Shown here piece by piece: positions 1 through 10,775 of a DNA stretch of 64,000 nucleotides. Both the position numbers and the translations under genes were made by a program. Below the pieces are notes generated by a model. The model worked only from the letters and a program-made list of their open reading frames with translations, did no database searches and was not told where the DNA came from. The DNA is taken from the NCBI RefSeq assembly GCF_018991925.1, contig NW_024737042.1:20088795-20152794 (forward strand), written 5' to 3'. Source of the stretch: Homarus americanus (Eukaryota > Arthropoda > Malacostraca > Decapoda > Nephropidae). Every line of letters starts with the position of its first letter. The first letter of the stretch is position 1.

Positions 1-433
1 GGAGCAGTCTCTTACAGCCTTTGTTGACACTAAGCACGCATGCGCGTTCCTGAGCATTACTTTAAATTTACATTACAGAAGGGCGCACCTGGCAAAGCGA
101 AAATGGACGGTACCTTTCCTTAGAGAAAACAAGTCTCTCGAGGGGAGACTCCTGAAATAAATCATAGCTACACGTTTTATGGGCTACTGAGCGGAATATG
201 AATCATCTGATTATACGTTAACTAACATGCATGACTGTGGTCAGTACATGAGAACCTGAATTAACCTAAAAAAAATCCTAATACTACAAAACTACCCTTA
301 TTTAACCGACGGAGAAACAGTATATTACTGTGTTTTTGTTTTGGAGTGTTATCGTCAGTAATTCTCTAGTTTTTTCCACATTTTAAAACAATAACTTGAA
401 CGAATACTTCTAGATGATTTTTTGTGTATGCTT
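1..433. other. AT-rich sequence without a recognisable gene
   Basis: I see no coding signal, tandem repeat or RNA gene here. Confidence 0.5.
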
Positions 434-955
434 AATATTGATATTGAAACAGTTTATTTAACCAGAAAAAATACATATAGAGTGGATAATAAAAACAATA
501 TTGACATGACTGAGCCAATTGAGAGCCTGAGCTCTCTTACTGGCAACTGATTATATACTGTACATTTATCTCAAGGTGGTATTATGTAACATTTAGTATC
601 ATCTGGAATAGTACAAATAGCATGGTGGTAATAAGAACATATGAGAATATTACCACGGTTTTCACTTCGTTATTTATTTATTTATTTTTTCCATTTAATT
701 TATAAATACGTATATACATATTTTACAGTGCAGTTAATGAACATTACTCTGATAAGTGAAGGAAGCAATACGACATGTGTTATATTAAGGTGAAACAAGA
801 TGGCAGAAACAGTTAGGATCATGTCTTGACGACAAACTTATAATTATTGCAATGGTAATTTCTCTCTAACTATGAGACAATACATGATATAATGGCTTTA
901 GTAGTACAATAAAAGTAAGAGTATAATATAAGTGCTACAAAAAATATTAGTACTT
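434..955 (-). repeat. Dispersed ~0.5 kb repeat R1, copy 1
   Basis: This stretch aligns along its whole length, in the same orientation, with 61381-61925; by eye about three quarters of positions match. Read on the minus strand it ends with AATAAACTGTTTCAATATCA, which looks like the 3' terminus of a LINE or SINE. Both copies start and stop at about the same places, so it is a discrete unit. It abuts the end of a Jockey/I-like RT fragment. No protein is visible in it. It may be a LINE 3' UTR or a non-autonomous element. Confidence 0.75.
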
Positions 956-1468
956 CCATCCTGGTCTGAACATGATGAGCGTAGCCTGTCGTGGATATAT
1001 TCAGGCCCAGAAGGGTGCCTTTGCTTTTGTACAGTATTCTATCTGGGCATTATTGATTACTAATTGATGGGTTTTCATTCAACTTAAGGGTATCCCTGTG
1101 CATCTGAAGAGAATGCTTTGGATTTTCCATTTTTCTTCGTAGTTATTTACCCTTTCTATTTCCCTTCCGGCGCTGTCGACCTGTATGCTCGTGATTTTCC
1201 TCGATGTGTTGTTATTTGAGTAATGTATGTTATATAGGATGGGAGATAGGACGCTGTTCCAAGGGACTCCACTCATGAGTTGGAGGGTCTCTCCTGCGTG
1301 TTGTCCCACCCTCAGTCTGGCATTTCTGCCGTCAAGAAAGTCGAAAAGCAACTTTTCGATGTTGGCGGGAATTCCAAGTTGGAGGATCTTATGTTTTAGA
1401 CCATCATACTGTACCAGACTTTGTCAAACACCTTCGGTACGTCCCGCAGTGTTAGATTACATTGGTTA
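956..1468 (-). pseudogene. Jockey/I-like LINE reverse transcriptase fragment (J1)
   Basis: Minus-strand frames give RT landmarks in order: a block around AFDKVW (here VFDKVW) near 1425, a stretch reading FLDGRNARLRVGQ, the palm motif read as GVPWNSVLSP near 1250, then REIERVNNYEEKWKIQ and, after a frameshift near 1020, GTLLGLNISTTGYAHHVQTR. The FADD catalytic segment is missing between the palm motif and REIERVNNYE. At least two frameshifts and an internal deletion make it a dead fragment. The same family appears at 56430-58304 (plus) and 60500-61380 (minus). It is fused upstream to an RLE-LINE fragment at about 1468. Confidence 0.8.
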
Positions 1469-2450
1469 TTACTTGTTTCAAATTTTATTGTGTGTTGGAG
1501 CATGGATCGGCCTATTGCGTTCATTGCCATTGCAACAGGGTCCCCCTGCGTTGTTCCCTCGGTTGACTGTATGATGGTATCACCTCTTGGAGCCTTGTTG
1601 TTTACTATATAGAGGTCTGATGAATTCCTATAGGAGTTTTCAACATACATTGCAAAGCTTGGACACTGATCTTGATGTTGTGCAGTGCGGCCTTGCGGTT
1701 AAGTATGTTGAATGGCGTGAATGGCCGCTTACCGTCATGCCTGGTGGCCAGCACAAACTTGCAGGCTCCCTGCTGCTGACCTGACATCATCCTTCACCAC
1801 CTCCATTATGCATTTTCCGATGATCCGCCTCAGCACTTCCCCCACTCCTATTGGCCTACATCCTGGATTCTTATCCAGGGGAATGAGGCGGCAGGCCATC
1901 AGAGCATGGAGGTGTTGGCAGCACGAGGATGCCAGCTTTCTTGCAAGGACGGCAATAGCAGTGCAGAGATCACTTGCTACGGGGCCAAACTTGTTAGTGG
2001 TGAGGATGACTCTCCAACCGTTTGCATCCAGACCTGAAGGGCCTGCACCTCCTCGAGTCTTCAGTGCCTTTTTCCACACCATCTCTCCTGTTATTTTCTC
2101 GAACAGGACAGCGTTTGGTAGGATATAGTCACTCTGGAACCTTATGCCTTCGTCTTCACTTGCAGGGGGATGTTTTTCTTTCAGTTGTTTTAATGTCTCT
2201 CTGTTTATTGGCAGAACCCCACCGGAGGAATCCTCTGTGAGAGATCTTACCGCCGAAGACACTTTTCCCACACGCATTTTGTTTCCAAAATTTCTTGCAA
2301 CGTCATCGGTGTTTTGCTATCCGTGTCCTATAAATTTTAGTCTCTCCTGCAGTGTTCTTGCTTCACATAGGAGATCATCAAGGGCCCATTCTGCAACATT
2401 GTCAATCTTCTCTTCATTGCTGCCGCATTTTCTTTATGCTTAGTCTTTGT
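1469..2450 (-). pseudogene. RLE-type LINE reverse transcriptase fragment (copy A2)
   Basis: The minus frame carries the N-terminal and finger part of an RT: KMRVGKVSSAVRSLTE, GGAGPSGLDANGWRV, CRLIPLDKNPGCRPIGVGE and EGTTQGDPVAMAM near 1530. The same blocks occur in the longer copy at 12363-14984, which shows that the family ends in a zinc motif plus restriction-like nuclease. Between the blocks this copy has a short deletion and frameshift near 1735 that removes the DASNAFN catalytic box. It stops in the middle of the RT, where J1 begins. The clade is undecided; R2, R4, NeSL and Hero elements have RLE domains. Confidence 0.8.
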
Positions 2451-2651
2451 GTGTGTCCTCTGACTGAATAGATGTGGTATTATTGCCAGTATTTGAAGAG
2501 CCAAAGGAGCAAGGAAGCAGTCCTGAGTGTACTCAGTTATGAGGCGAATTATCTACGGAATCATTTCTTTGGTGGCCGCACATTTGGGTGGTTCAAACAG
2601 GTTAGCTGGCGACCATCTGACAATTTCTGAGTACATTTCTTAAACTACTAC
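2451..2651. other. Spacer between two RLE-LINE fragments
   Basis: About 200 bp separate the 3' tail of the fragment on the right from the 5' truncation point of the fragment on the left. The right end has a short AGT-rich run (minus strand) following the A-run, a shortened form of the AAT/ACT tail seen at 12.1-15.9 kb. Nothing else is recognisable. Confidence 0.5.
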
Positions 2652-3524
2652 TACTTTTTTTTTCAAAATGGCCTCCATCCTCCCCCAATAGCCATACCTT
2701 CGCCACCATTTTATTACCTTAATTTTAAATATCCTAATATATAAGTAGCTATCTTAGCTGTGTTGAGTTAGTTGTGCCGCAGATCTATGCGGCATTCAGT
2801 GACTGTAGCCTCATAGTCAATATATGCAACTGTTGTCGGCTTTGGGGCCGATGCTCTCGTTCCCCTGAGGAAGAGCAAAGCCGATCGAAGGAGAGAGAAG
2901 GACAGTCGACATCTCATCCAGGCTGTAACATAACTTCTGGGCTGCTGCTTCTGTTCGGATATTACCTCCGCGAGTCTGGTGTAGAAGCATCTTGCTCTTG
3001 GTCCCATCCCACCAGAGTTTGTGAACACCAGAGGAGTGAAGCTGCCTTGATCAACGTTCTGAATTCTCTCTCCATATTCCCTTAGCTTGTCGTTCTCGTT
3101 CCTCCTGTGTGTAGCATCGAGAGCTAAGTTACGGTGACATGCGGCCATGGGATAAAAAATCCTGAAGTCCAAGAAGGCTCTCTGTCCCAGCGTCCAGAAT
3201 CCTCGAGCACTGACGTAACACGGGCTTCGTTGGATGTGTTTGAAGTCTTATGTTGGAAAATCTCACCATCCAATGGAAGGAGGGTCGGTTCTACCTTGAC
3301 ATCACGGCAGGTTTCCTTCAACATATTTGCTGTGAGATCCCTTACTTCGTCATGCCTCATACATATGAAGCCCCCTTTCTTGCACACCATGGCATGATCG
3401 ACGTCATAGGAAGAGCCACACACACATTGGGAGGACAAACCTTCTAATGGCCTACCGTACCTTAGAGCATTGGCATCTGTAAATTCTTGTTTATTAAGAC
3501 TGAAACCCTTTGCCCTTATCGGCA
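2652..3524 (-). pseudogene. RLE-LINE C-terminal zinc motif and nuclease domain plus 3' UTR (copy A1)
   Basis: Minus-strand translation gives LNKQEFTDANALRYGR, then a CCHC-like zinc motif CVCGSSYDVDHAMVC (C-x-C-x7-H-x3-C), then a nuclease-like block ending in FRIFYPMAACHRN and FTPLVFTNSGGMGP. In the cleaner copy at 15175-15681 the nuclease block reads EARVDVSARGFW followed by FFDMRIFDP, which fits the R-x-D...D pattern of LINE restriction-like endonucleases. Here a frameshift right after EARV destroys it. After the stop near 2768 comes a ~110 bp 3' UTR containing AAAATGGTGGCGAAGGTATG (minus strand) and an A-run at 2652. Its 5' side is cut exactly where the Gypsy LTR begins. Confidence 0.8.
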
Positions 3525-3976
3525 TGTAACAGCATAATGTGTATTATATAAATATTTACCCAAATGTATATTACCAATATATTCACCAAGTCATTCACCG
3601 ATGTATATGCATGAATGGGTGAGTTGACATCTTCTCTGGCCAGCGAGCGAGGTTAGCTGGGTCAGCGCCTCTCAACAACAACACCTGAGTTGTATCCTGT
3701 AAGGCGCCTTGCCTCACAGGATGAACCTGAGAGAGAGACTATCATATCACCTGTTACCCAGTGAACACCTCACTTAAGTGCTCTCCCATATAAGTGCACT
3801 AAGACACTTCCCTTTGTACAGAAGAGAAGGTACAATATACTCTCAACTGAACTCAGTACCTGTGAAACTATATTTTTCTACAATAAAACAAAACCAACAA
3901 AGTGTTTATTTCAGCCCTGCCACTTATCAAATCAAGAACTAATATATTTATAAATATATATTGTGTGACCAACACA
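3525..3976 (+). repeat. Gypsy 5' LTR
   Basis: The segment starts TGTAACAGC and ends CAACACA, giving the usual TG...CA ends, and is followed at once by a primer-binding-site-like sequence. It contains a TATA-like box and an AATAAA signal in the order expected for U3-R-U5. About 452 bp long. Boundaries are inferred from these signals because no second LTR is available for comparison. Confidence 0.75.
3788..3888 (+). promoter_or_regulatory. LTR TATA-like box and polyadenylation signal
   Basis: ATATAAG at 3788-3794 lies about 95 bp upstream of AATAAA at 3883-3888 inside the LTR. This is the expected spacing for promoter, R region and poly(A) signal. It is read from sequence alone; transcription is not shown. 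Confidence 0.5.
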
Positions 3977-3977
3977 C

Positions 3978-3995
3978 TGGTGGCAAGCGGTGAGA
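3978..3995 (+). other. Putative tRNA primer-binding site
   Basis: TGGTGGCAAGCGGTGAGA directly follows the LTR. Position and TGG start fit a minus-strand primer-binding site of an LTR retrotransposon. I could not assign the tRNA. Confidence 0.6.
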
Positions 3996-4410
3996 CGGAT
4001 CAGAAGAAGAATCGGTCAAACACTCAGAAACAAACATTACTTCAAGTGATTCCAGTGACTTAAGTGGCATCCTAAGTGAATCAGCAGCAAACAAGCAATT
4101 ATAAGAAATTTAAGTAGACAGTGGTTATAAGCTCTTGCAAAACGTATACATAGAGACACAGTGGTAACAAAAACATTAAAAAAGTTGCAAACTTAGCAGT
4201 TAAACCATCAGTGACATATACTACTGAAGGTTAACCCCTACTGGAGCCGACAGCAGCCGAGCCTACCCTAGTATAGGCTGAGATTACTTCGAGCTAACAC
4301 TACATCACCGGAGTTTAGGAAGGTTGTCAAAGTGATTCCAGACAATCAAACAATCTCTTGCTTAAACAATCAAGACTCGTCGGTGTGCAACAGAGGACAA
4401 CCCCAGATCA

Positions 4411-4545
4411 GTCCCCAGGCTGATCGCACCAACCAAGAGTTCAGCCCCAGATCAGCCCCCAGGCTGATCGCACCAACCAAGAGTTCAGCCCCAAATCAGC
4501 CCCCAGGCCGATCGCTTCAACCCAGAGGTCAGCCCCAGAGCAGCC
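4411..4545 (+). repeat. 44-bp tandem repeat in the Gypsy leader
   Basis: Three units of 44 bp, marked by CCCCAGGCTGATCGCACC, repeat in the untranslated leader between LTR and gag (CCAGGC recurs with a 44-bp step). The period is not a multiple of three, so the overlapping open frame at 4332-4592 is not a conserved protein repeat. Confidence 0.8.
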
Positions 4546-4796
4546 CCGAGCTGTCCGAAGCAAGACCCAAGGTGGATTGCAACAAGACGTGACGTCCTCC
4601 CTCCCTGAGAAGGACGTCATCAACTCCTGACGTCATAGCCAGCGCGAGGTGCTACGCACTCTCCACTCAGGAATATCACAAACAATCATTATTTTATAAG
4701 CTACACAAACACAAGTGAACTTCAAGAAGTCTTCATATGTGGCCAATATAAAGATATATAGATAAACACATTTAAGAAGTACGTCCTTTACTTACA

Positions 4797-5007
<211 letters not shown>

Positions 5008-5144
5008 ATTTTAATACTTTTGGTAACTAATATATATTTTCTCTTCATTTCCATAATTCATTATAAATAGTTTTTGCATTACTCTATGGGTGGGCAACGT
5101 AGTGCGTCTTTATACAGGGAGTGAAGTGATAAATAGTCCTATAC

Positions 5145-6499
5145 ATGGACCCTTTTCCAAAAATTTTGGGTATCAAACAGGAAATTAGTGACTCGGACTC
5201 TGATAGCCAGTCGTCTAATAATTCACAGGACCGAGTAGCAACTGATAGTGAGGAAGAATTACCACAAATTAGCCGATTAGAGTTAACACCTAATGACTCC
5301 TTAGCTAACTGTGAAAATTTCATTGACTCTCAGTTTGAGGATTTACACAGTAGACAATTAAGGTCAGGTAACATTTACCCATTGCCTTCACTAACGCTAG
5401 TGCTTTAACTAACACAACAAAAATGGCAACAGGTGGTTCTACTAACACACTGCCTACAACGGCCGGTAAACCGGTAAGGCTACTTCTAAATAATATTAAG
5501 GTACAATAGTTTACCGGTGAAGATTCTGATTATACTAGTTTAGCATTTTTGCATAAGTGCGACGATGTAATGGGAAATAACAATGTAACCAGTGACGTAG
5601 ATAAAATTTCATACGTCCGAAGCCTTATCAAAACCGGTAGTCTGGCAGCTAGAGGTATCTATGCTTCAGCCATTGACGAAGAAACGGATGATTATCCAAC
5701 ATTTCGGGAGCAGTTCATTTCTTTTTTTGGATCGGGCTCCAAAGGAGGTCCACTTTCTTGGTTTTTTAAGATGGCAGAGAGGACAGGTGACACTCTGCTT
5801 GCACATAAAGCACAAGAAGCCCAAATTTGTGAGGGTCTCACTAAGATAGATGTCAAATCTTACATGGATTCCTCAAATTGGTTCGATAAAAATGGCAACA
5901 TATCTAAGGTAAATTTGTACAGAATTATTGAATTTCAACAGTTTATCTTGTCATCAAATGAACCCTTGCGCAAGAAATCCCAAATGAAAGAACTTAAAAC
6001 GGGGACGAAGCTTGTACACTATTTAGAAGCAATTGCGGAACCCAAGGAAAATGTTCCTCGGGCGTTGTCAGTGGCACCAGTCACCAGCTTTAAAGAACAA
6101 CCACAGTCTGTCACGGGAACCAAACACAAAAAAATACCTTTTTGCAAAGATAGTAAACGTAAGGGACATACTTCAGCAAAATGCTGGTTTGCAGGACAAG
6201 CAGATAAGTCCCCAGCCAGCCAGAGGCAGGATCGAAGGAAAGAATCCTCGCAGGACCTAAGGATTTCAGATAGCCCTGCTAAACCAAGATCTACAAAGGG
6301 ACATTACACAGTTGGTAAAATGTCTCCAAACACTCCAGGTACTCCGAATAAATGGTGTATAGTACATCAGTCTCCATACCACAACACAGAAGATTGTAGA
6401 AATGTACAGCGTATGCGGCAAGAAGTGGAAAATCGAAGGGAGCCATCTATACAGCCTTCTGGGGAAGAGGAGCGCGTCCAGAAACACGATCTAGGATAG
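5145..6499 (+). pseudogene. Gypsy gag-like region
   Basis: The first segment (5145-5408) encodes an acidic, serine-rich N-terminus (MDPFPKILGIKQEISDSDSD). After a frameshift near 5400 and an in-frame stop near 5508, a 316-codon stretch (5549-6499) continues with a helical capsid-like region (YPTFREQFISFFG) and, near codon 200, a degenerate zinc knuckle FCKDSKRKGHTSAKC in which the first cysteine pair is not intact. A second Cys/His cluster follows (WCIVHQSPYHNTEDC), typical of Gypsy gag proteins with a late CxxH box. The role would be a structural particle protein binding element RNA. The broken N-terminus and knuckle suggest it is not functional. Confidence 0.75.
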
Positions 6500-6561
6500 C
6501 GTCAACGGTTCAAGAAAACAACGCTTCCATCACCGGCTCATTAATCGCCGCGTTAAACAGA

Positions 6562-6984
6562 GTGGAGGTGTTGACCGTACCAGCGAGGATAGGTAACAAT
6601 CAGTTATCCCTAGATATAGATACGGGGGCCTGTGCCAATGTTATCTCATTAAAGTCGTTCAATGAACTACAGCGGCGATATCCTCCAAATAAGTGGCCAA
6701 TAAGACCTACAGACATTCCTCTGTCCGGTGTGTCGGGAATCCAATTATACATAGCGGGGGTAATAACACTACCACTCCGTTTTTCTAGGTCCAGTAAAGC
6801 GTTTTTGGCGGACTTCTACATAGTTAAGGCATTTTCTTTGCCAGCGGACGGGTTACTTGGTCTGACCACTCTAAGGCACGTTCAGCCACGAGATCAAACA
6901 ATCACGCATAATTGTAAAACATATCACGCAATGCAAACTTTACATCCATTGCTTACTTCGGGTGTTCAAGTAATAACTGCCTAG
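6562..6984 (+). pseudogene. Gypsy retropepsin-like protease domain
   Basis: A 140-codon open stretch has the retropepsin active-site signature LDIDTGACANVIS at residues ~17-30, a flap-like region, and the downstream GLLGL block around residue 100 (ADGLLGLTTL), which corresponds to the second conserved hydrophobic-Gly motif of aspartic proteases. Length matches a single protease monomer, active as a dimer, which would cut the Gag-Pol polyprotein. It lies 63 bp after the gag frame ends and in a different frame. The catalytic DTG is intact although neighbouring domains are broken. Confidence 0.8.
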
Positions 6985-7002
6985 ACAGGCACGGGGGAGT
7001 CA

Positions 7003-7656
7003 TTGACACAGCAGCACTTAGTTACGGAGTCACTCTCTGAAACTCCACCTGGTGGTTCAAAGGACATTTCGGATGAAAGCGGCCAGAACTGGATTCTAAC
7101 GCCTGCTGTGTTAACTGGTGTACAACGGTTACATAACCAGGAACTAACTAGAGTCACAGTACGTTTGCCAAATGTGAGTGAAGGAACAGATGTTGTGTGT
7201 CTAAGTGAAAGCTCACGAGTGAAAGGTTTGTCACTTGAGTCTACCTTAAGCACTGTTAGAATAGGTAGTCTCACAGATGTCCTCGTTCTCAATAGAACTG
7301 GGGGACCCATAACCTTAAGTAAGGGGTTTTGTTTTGGTAATTTCCTTGTTTATGACAAAGCGGTTGTCGAAGAGCCATTAGAATTATCAATAGGTAGTGT
7401 AACACAGGGTAAATTGGACGAAAAATCACACATTGTGAATAATGTAGCGTTGATAGCGCCACACGTGAAAGTAGTCGCTCATCCTCGAGGCAAACGTGAT
7501 CTTTTAGAATTACTCGCCGAATTCAAGGAAATCATAGCATTACCTGGAGAACCCCCAGGTAAAACAACGTTAACAAATCATCATATTCCACTGAAACAGG
7601 AAGCTAACCAATCTACATCCCAGCATATAGGCTACCCTACAGCAGAAGAGTGGTAG
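7003..7656 (+). pseudogene. Gypsy region between protease and RT
   Basis: A 217-codon open frame links protease and RT. The first two thirds show no domain I can name. The last 60 codons (LLELLAEFKEIIALPGEPPG, then HHIPLK near 7580) match the segment that precedes RT fingers in Gypsy pol. The frame breaks at 7656, where the RT continues in another frame. Confidence 0.65.
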
Positions 7657-8918
7657 TCCAGCAAATAGTACAAGACATGGTGGACCAAAAGGTGGTCCAA
7701 CCTTCTTCATCACCATGGAACTCACCTTTATTTTTAGCTCCCAAGAAATGGAGGATGGAGACCAGTCATAGATTTTCGACGAGTCAACCAGGCAACTGTA
7801 CCAGGCAGGTTCCCAATGCCTCTCCTAACTGACTTACTACAGTCACAAGGAAAGACAATGCAGTCTTCAGCAGCTTAGATTTACTTAGCAGGTACTGACA
7901 AATTCCCTTACATGCGGATTCCCGAGAAATAACTGCGTTTTGCACACTAATGGGACATTTCGAGTTCTTAAGAATCCCATTTGGTCTAAGAAATGTGCCG
8001 CTAACATTTCAAAGAATGATAAACTCCTTGTTTTCCGGAATGATAGGTAACACAGTAAGCAAAGATTTACAAAGACATCTAAAGAAGCTATGAGAAGTTT
8101 TCACAAAGCTACATTTAGCTGGATTGAAAGTTAAACTTTCCAAATGTGAATTTCTCAAATCCAGAATCCAATTTCTTGGTCACGTAGTGGATGGCAATGG
8201 TATACACACAATAGATTGCAAGGTAAAGACGGTGAAACAATTCCCTGGTGCCAAGAACGCAGATCAACTTCGTAGTTTCCTAGAATTATCAGGATACTAC
8301 CGTTCTTTCATTGAAGGTTATGCCAAGTTAGCATCACCACTCACTAAACTCCTCAAAAAGGACGTGGAGTTTACATGGAATAAGGAACAAGAGGACAGTT
8401 TTAATGCCCTCAAGAGCGCCTTAACAAAAGCACCAGTGTTATCTTTTCCGGACTGTACAAAACCATTTACCATGTGTACTGATGCCTCGGGCCTATGTTT
8501 AGGGGCGGTGCTCATGCAAACTGATTATCGAGGAAAATGGCGGGTAGTAGCATACTCCAGTCGCACCCTCAACGGTGCAGAAACACTTTATTCCGCTACG
8601 CATTTAGAAGCATTAGCTGTAGTGTGGGCTCTCAAGCATTTTTGGGATCTCATTTTGGGATATCCGATCACAGTCCACACAGATCATGTAGCCGTGACAG
8701 AGCTATTTAATGGGAAGAATTTATCAGGGCGTTTAGCGCGCTGGTACCTAACCATACAGGAGTTCGCACCCAACTTCAAGCATTTGCCGGGCCTTGCGAA
8801 CGTGGTAGCTGATTCGCTATCTAGACACATAGCTCCTGTCACGCCACTACCTACGTTCACCCTGTCAGGACGGAATAGTTACAGGATCCATTATGGTCCA
8901 AGGTTATATATGCCTTAG
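7657..8918 (+). pseudogene. Gypsy reverse transcriptase and RNase H, YxDD box deleted
   Basis: RT motifs in order: SSSPWNSPLFLAPKK near 7710, VIDFRRVNQATVPGRFPMP near 7770 (different frame), a damaged second box near 7870 that lacks a clean catalytic Asp, then EITAFCTLMGHFEFLRIPFG and FQRMINSLFSGMIGNTV near 8040. The sequence then jumps straight to SKDLQRHLKKL, so the YxDD catalytic box is missing without loss of frame. From 8124 the frame is open for 264 codons: VKLSKCEFLKSRIQFLGHVV, the connection domain, and RNase H with TDASGLCLGAVLMQ (first Asp), a central HLEALAVVWALKH (Glu) and HTDHVAV, ending near LANVVADSLSR. RNase H looks intact; polymerase activity would be absent. Confidence 0.85.
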
Positions 8919-8938
8919 AATCGGGAAATGAGGTAAAT

Positions 8939-9985
8939 TTGCCCAGGTTACCTCTACCTCTCTCACAGTTTGAGCTGCGGCATGACATATTATATTGCTC
9001 AGTGAAAACACAACAAGAGTCAATCTCTCAAATTGTTATTCCTACATCATTAAAGGAAAACGTTCTTACCCTCTTTCATGATGCACCCCAAGCTGGGAAT
9101 CCAGGGAGAGATAGATGTCTAACAAAAATTAGACAAAAATATTATTGGAAATCTATGAGGATCGACATCGAGCATCACATTGCTAAATGTTTATCTTGTA
9201 CAAAACACAAGGGAACAACGATTGATCCCGCTCCAATCTTAGAATACCCGACGCCAGAACGTCCATGGGATACAGTTGCGATTGATTTATTGCAACTACC
9301 AAAAAGCCATCAAGGCTCTAGTTACGTACTTGTCTGCGTTGACCATTTTCCAGATTTGTGGTACTCGCATCATTGCCGAACAAGTCCGCCGAATCAGTGG
9401 CTCATGCACTAGTCACTCATCTAATCTGTCCTTTCTCTACATTTAAGGTGATACTCTCGGATAACGGGGCAGAATTTAAGAATCAACTCTTAGCTGCTAT
9501 ATGTCAACAATATGACATTACACAAACCATCACAACCGCCTACCATCCATCTTCAAATGGGTTGGTCGAGCGTTGCGAATAAAAAAATTCTTGAGATTCT
9601 CCGACATGTGGTGAATCCAATGCATAGTTCGTGGGAGGACTGGCTTCCACAGGTTGCAGCATCTATCAATGGATGTATAAATAGCTTTACAGGCAAATCG
9701 CCATAATACATAATTTATGGTAAAGATAAATGCTTACCATATGATTTACTAACAGGAATTCCAAAACCTGTGTACAAAATGGATGGCTATGCCAAGAAAC
9801 TAATCAATGTTTTCACAAGCATCAATGGAAAAGTACGAAAACACTTAGCAGCCTCACGTGCTGAAATGATCTGCAAGCAACACAAAAAAGCTAAGCCTAT
9901 AAAATTAGAAATAGGAGACAAAATAATTATAAAAGCACCGGAACGCATATCAAAACTCTCGCCTTAATTCATACGTCAAGTAGAG
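8939..9985 (+). pseudogene. Gypsy integrase, frameshifted
   Basis: The N-terminal zinc-binding module is present (FHDAPQAGNPGRD then CLSCTKHKG), but the second His of HHCC is Asn. The core starts with WDTVAIDLLQLP (first catalytic Asp), shifts frame near 9355, continues with VILSDNGAEFKNQ (second Asp) and NGLVER (catalytic Glu), and hits a stop near 9580. The rest continues in other frames (GYAKKLINVFTSINGKVRKH and LEIGDKIIIKAPERISKLSP) to about 9966. All three catalytic acids are visible, yet three breaks prevent a continuous protein. The region ends where RLE-LINE sequence begins; any chromodomain or 3' LTR is gone. Confidence 0.85.
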
Positions 9986-10560
9986 CCTACTTCAACTACC
10001 ACCAAGACTGGGTGGAATGGGATTGATCAATCCAGTGGAGCTTGCAGCCACTGAGCACATATTAGCGCAGATTCCAGCAGGTCAGGTGGATACCAACGAA
10101 TTAAACAAGGTTCAACGGTCCATTACGGCAGAATGGCAGCATGCCCAAAGTGATAAACTGCAACAAGTGTTGCAGCAATTGCCAGGAGGTAGGTACCTCG
10201 AGCTGGCTAGTAAAGTTACCGAAAAGGGCAGAAGGTTTCATCCTTAATAAACAAGAATTCACAGATGATACGGTAGGCAAGTGGAAGGTTTGCCCCATGC
10301 GTGTGTGGCCCATCTTATAAGAATGACATGAACCACAACATGGCGTGTAAGGGCTCGTTTACACGATTAGTCTCGAGCATGTTTTCGAAGCATGGTAATG
10401 AAGCCTTGCTCGGGCAGTGATCGTGTAGACGGCTGAACAGACTGAACACTGAACAGACTAAAAACAGCTAGGGTACCTACTTTTCTATTAGGATATTTAA
10501 TTTTAAGGTAATAAAATGGCGGCGAAGGTGTGGCTATTACGGGAGGCTGGATGATACGTT
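9986..10560 (+). pseudogene. RLE-LINE fragment, plus strand, thumb region to 3' UTR
   Basis: The frame at 10017 reads GMGLINPVELAATEH, matching GLTNPVELVRTEH of the minus-strand copy at 13.4 kb. It then runs through the linker and LNKQEFTD, after which the sequence becomes degenerate near 10320. The typical 3' UTR follows at 10485-10560 (TAATAAAATGGCGGCGAAGG) with an A-rich end and then an AAT/ACT array. The nuclease domain is deleted. This is the only plus-strand copy in the window. Confidence 0.8.
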
Positions 10561-10775
10561 AAAAACAATCTAATAATACTAATAATACTATTAATGCTCA
10601 TACTAATAATATTAATAGTACTAATAATACTAATAAAACTACTACTAATAATACTTATACTATTAATACTAATACTAATACTAATAATACTATTACTAAA
10701 AATACTAATACTATTACTAATAATAATACTATTAATATTACTACTAATTCTACTTTTTTTTTTTTAATAACGTGG
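10561..10775. repeat. AAT/ACT array closed by an inverted RLE-LINE tail
   Basis: About 190 bp of imperfect AAT and ACT triplets follow the plus-strand RLE-LINE tail. The far side has a T-run and TAACGTGGC at 10751-10774, the reverse complement of the same LINE 3' end. The array is thus flanked tail-to-tail by two LINE ends, the second reduced to a few bases. Confidence 0.75.

Noticed and set aside
1227..2443. Plus-strand frames over 1.2-2.4 kb
   Set aside because: Shadows of the minus-strand LINE RT fragments; minus-strand translation shows RT motifs and the plus strand shows none.
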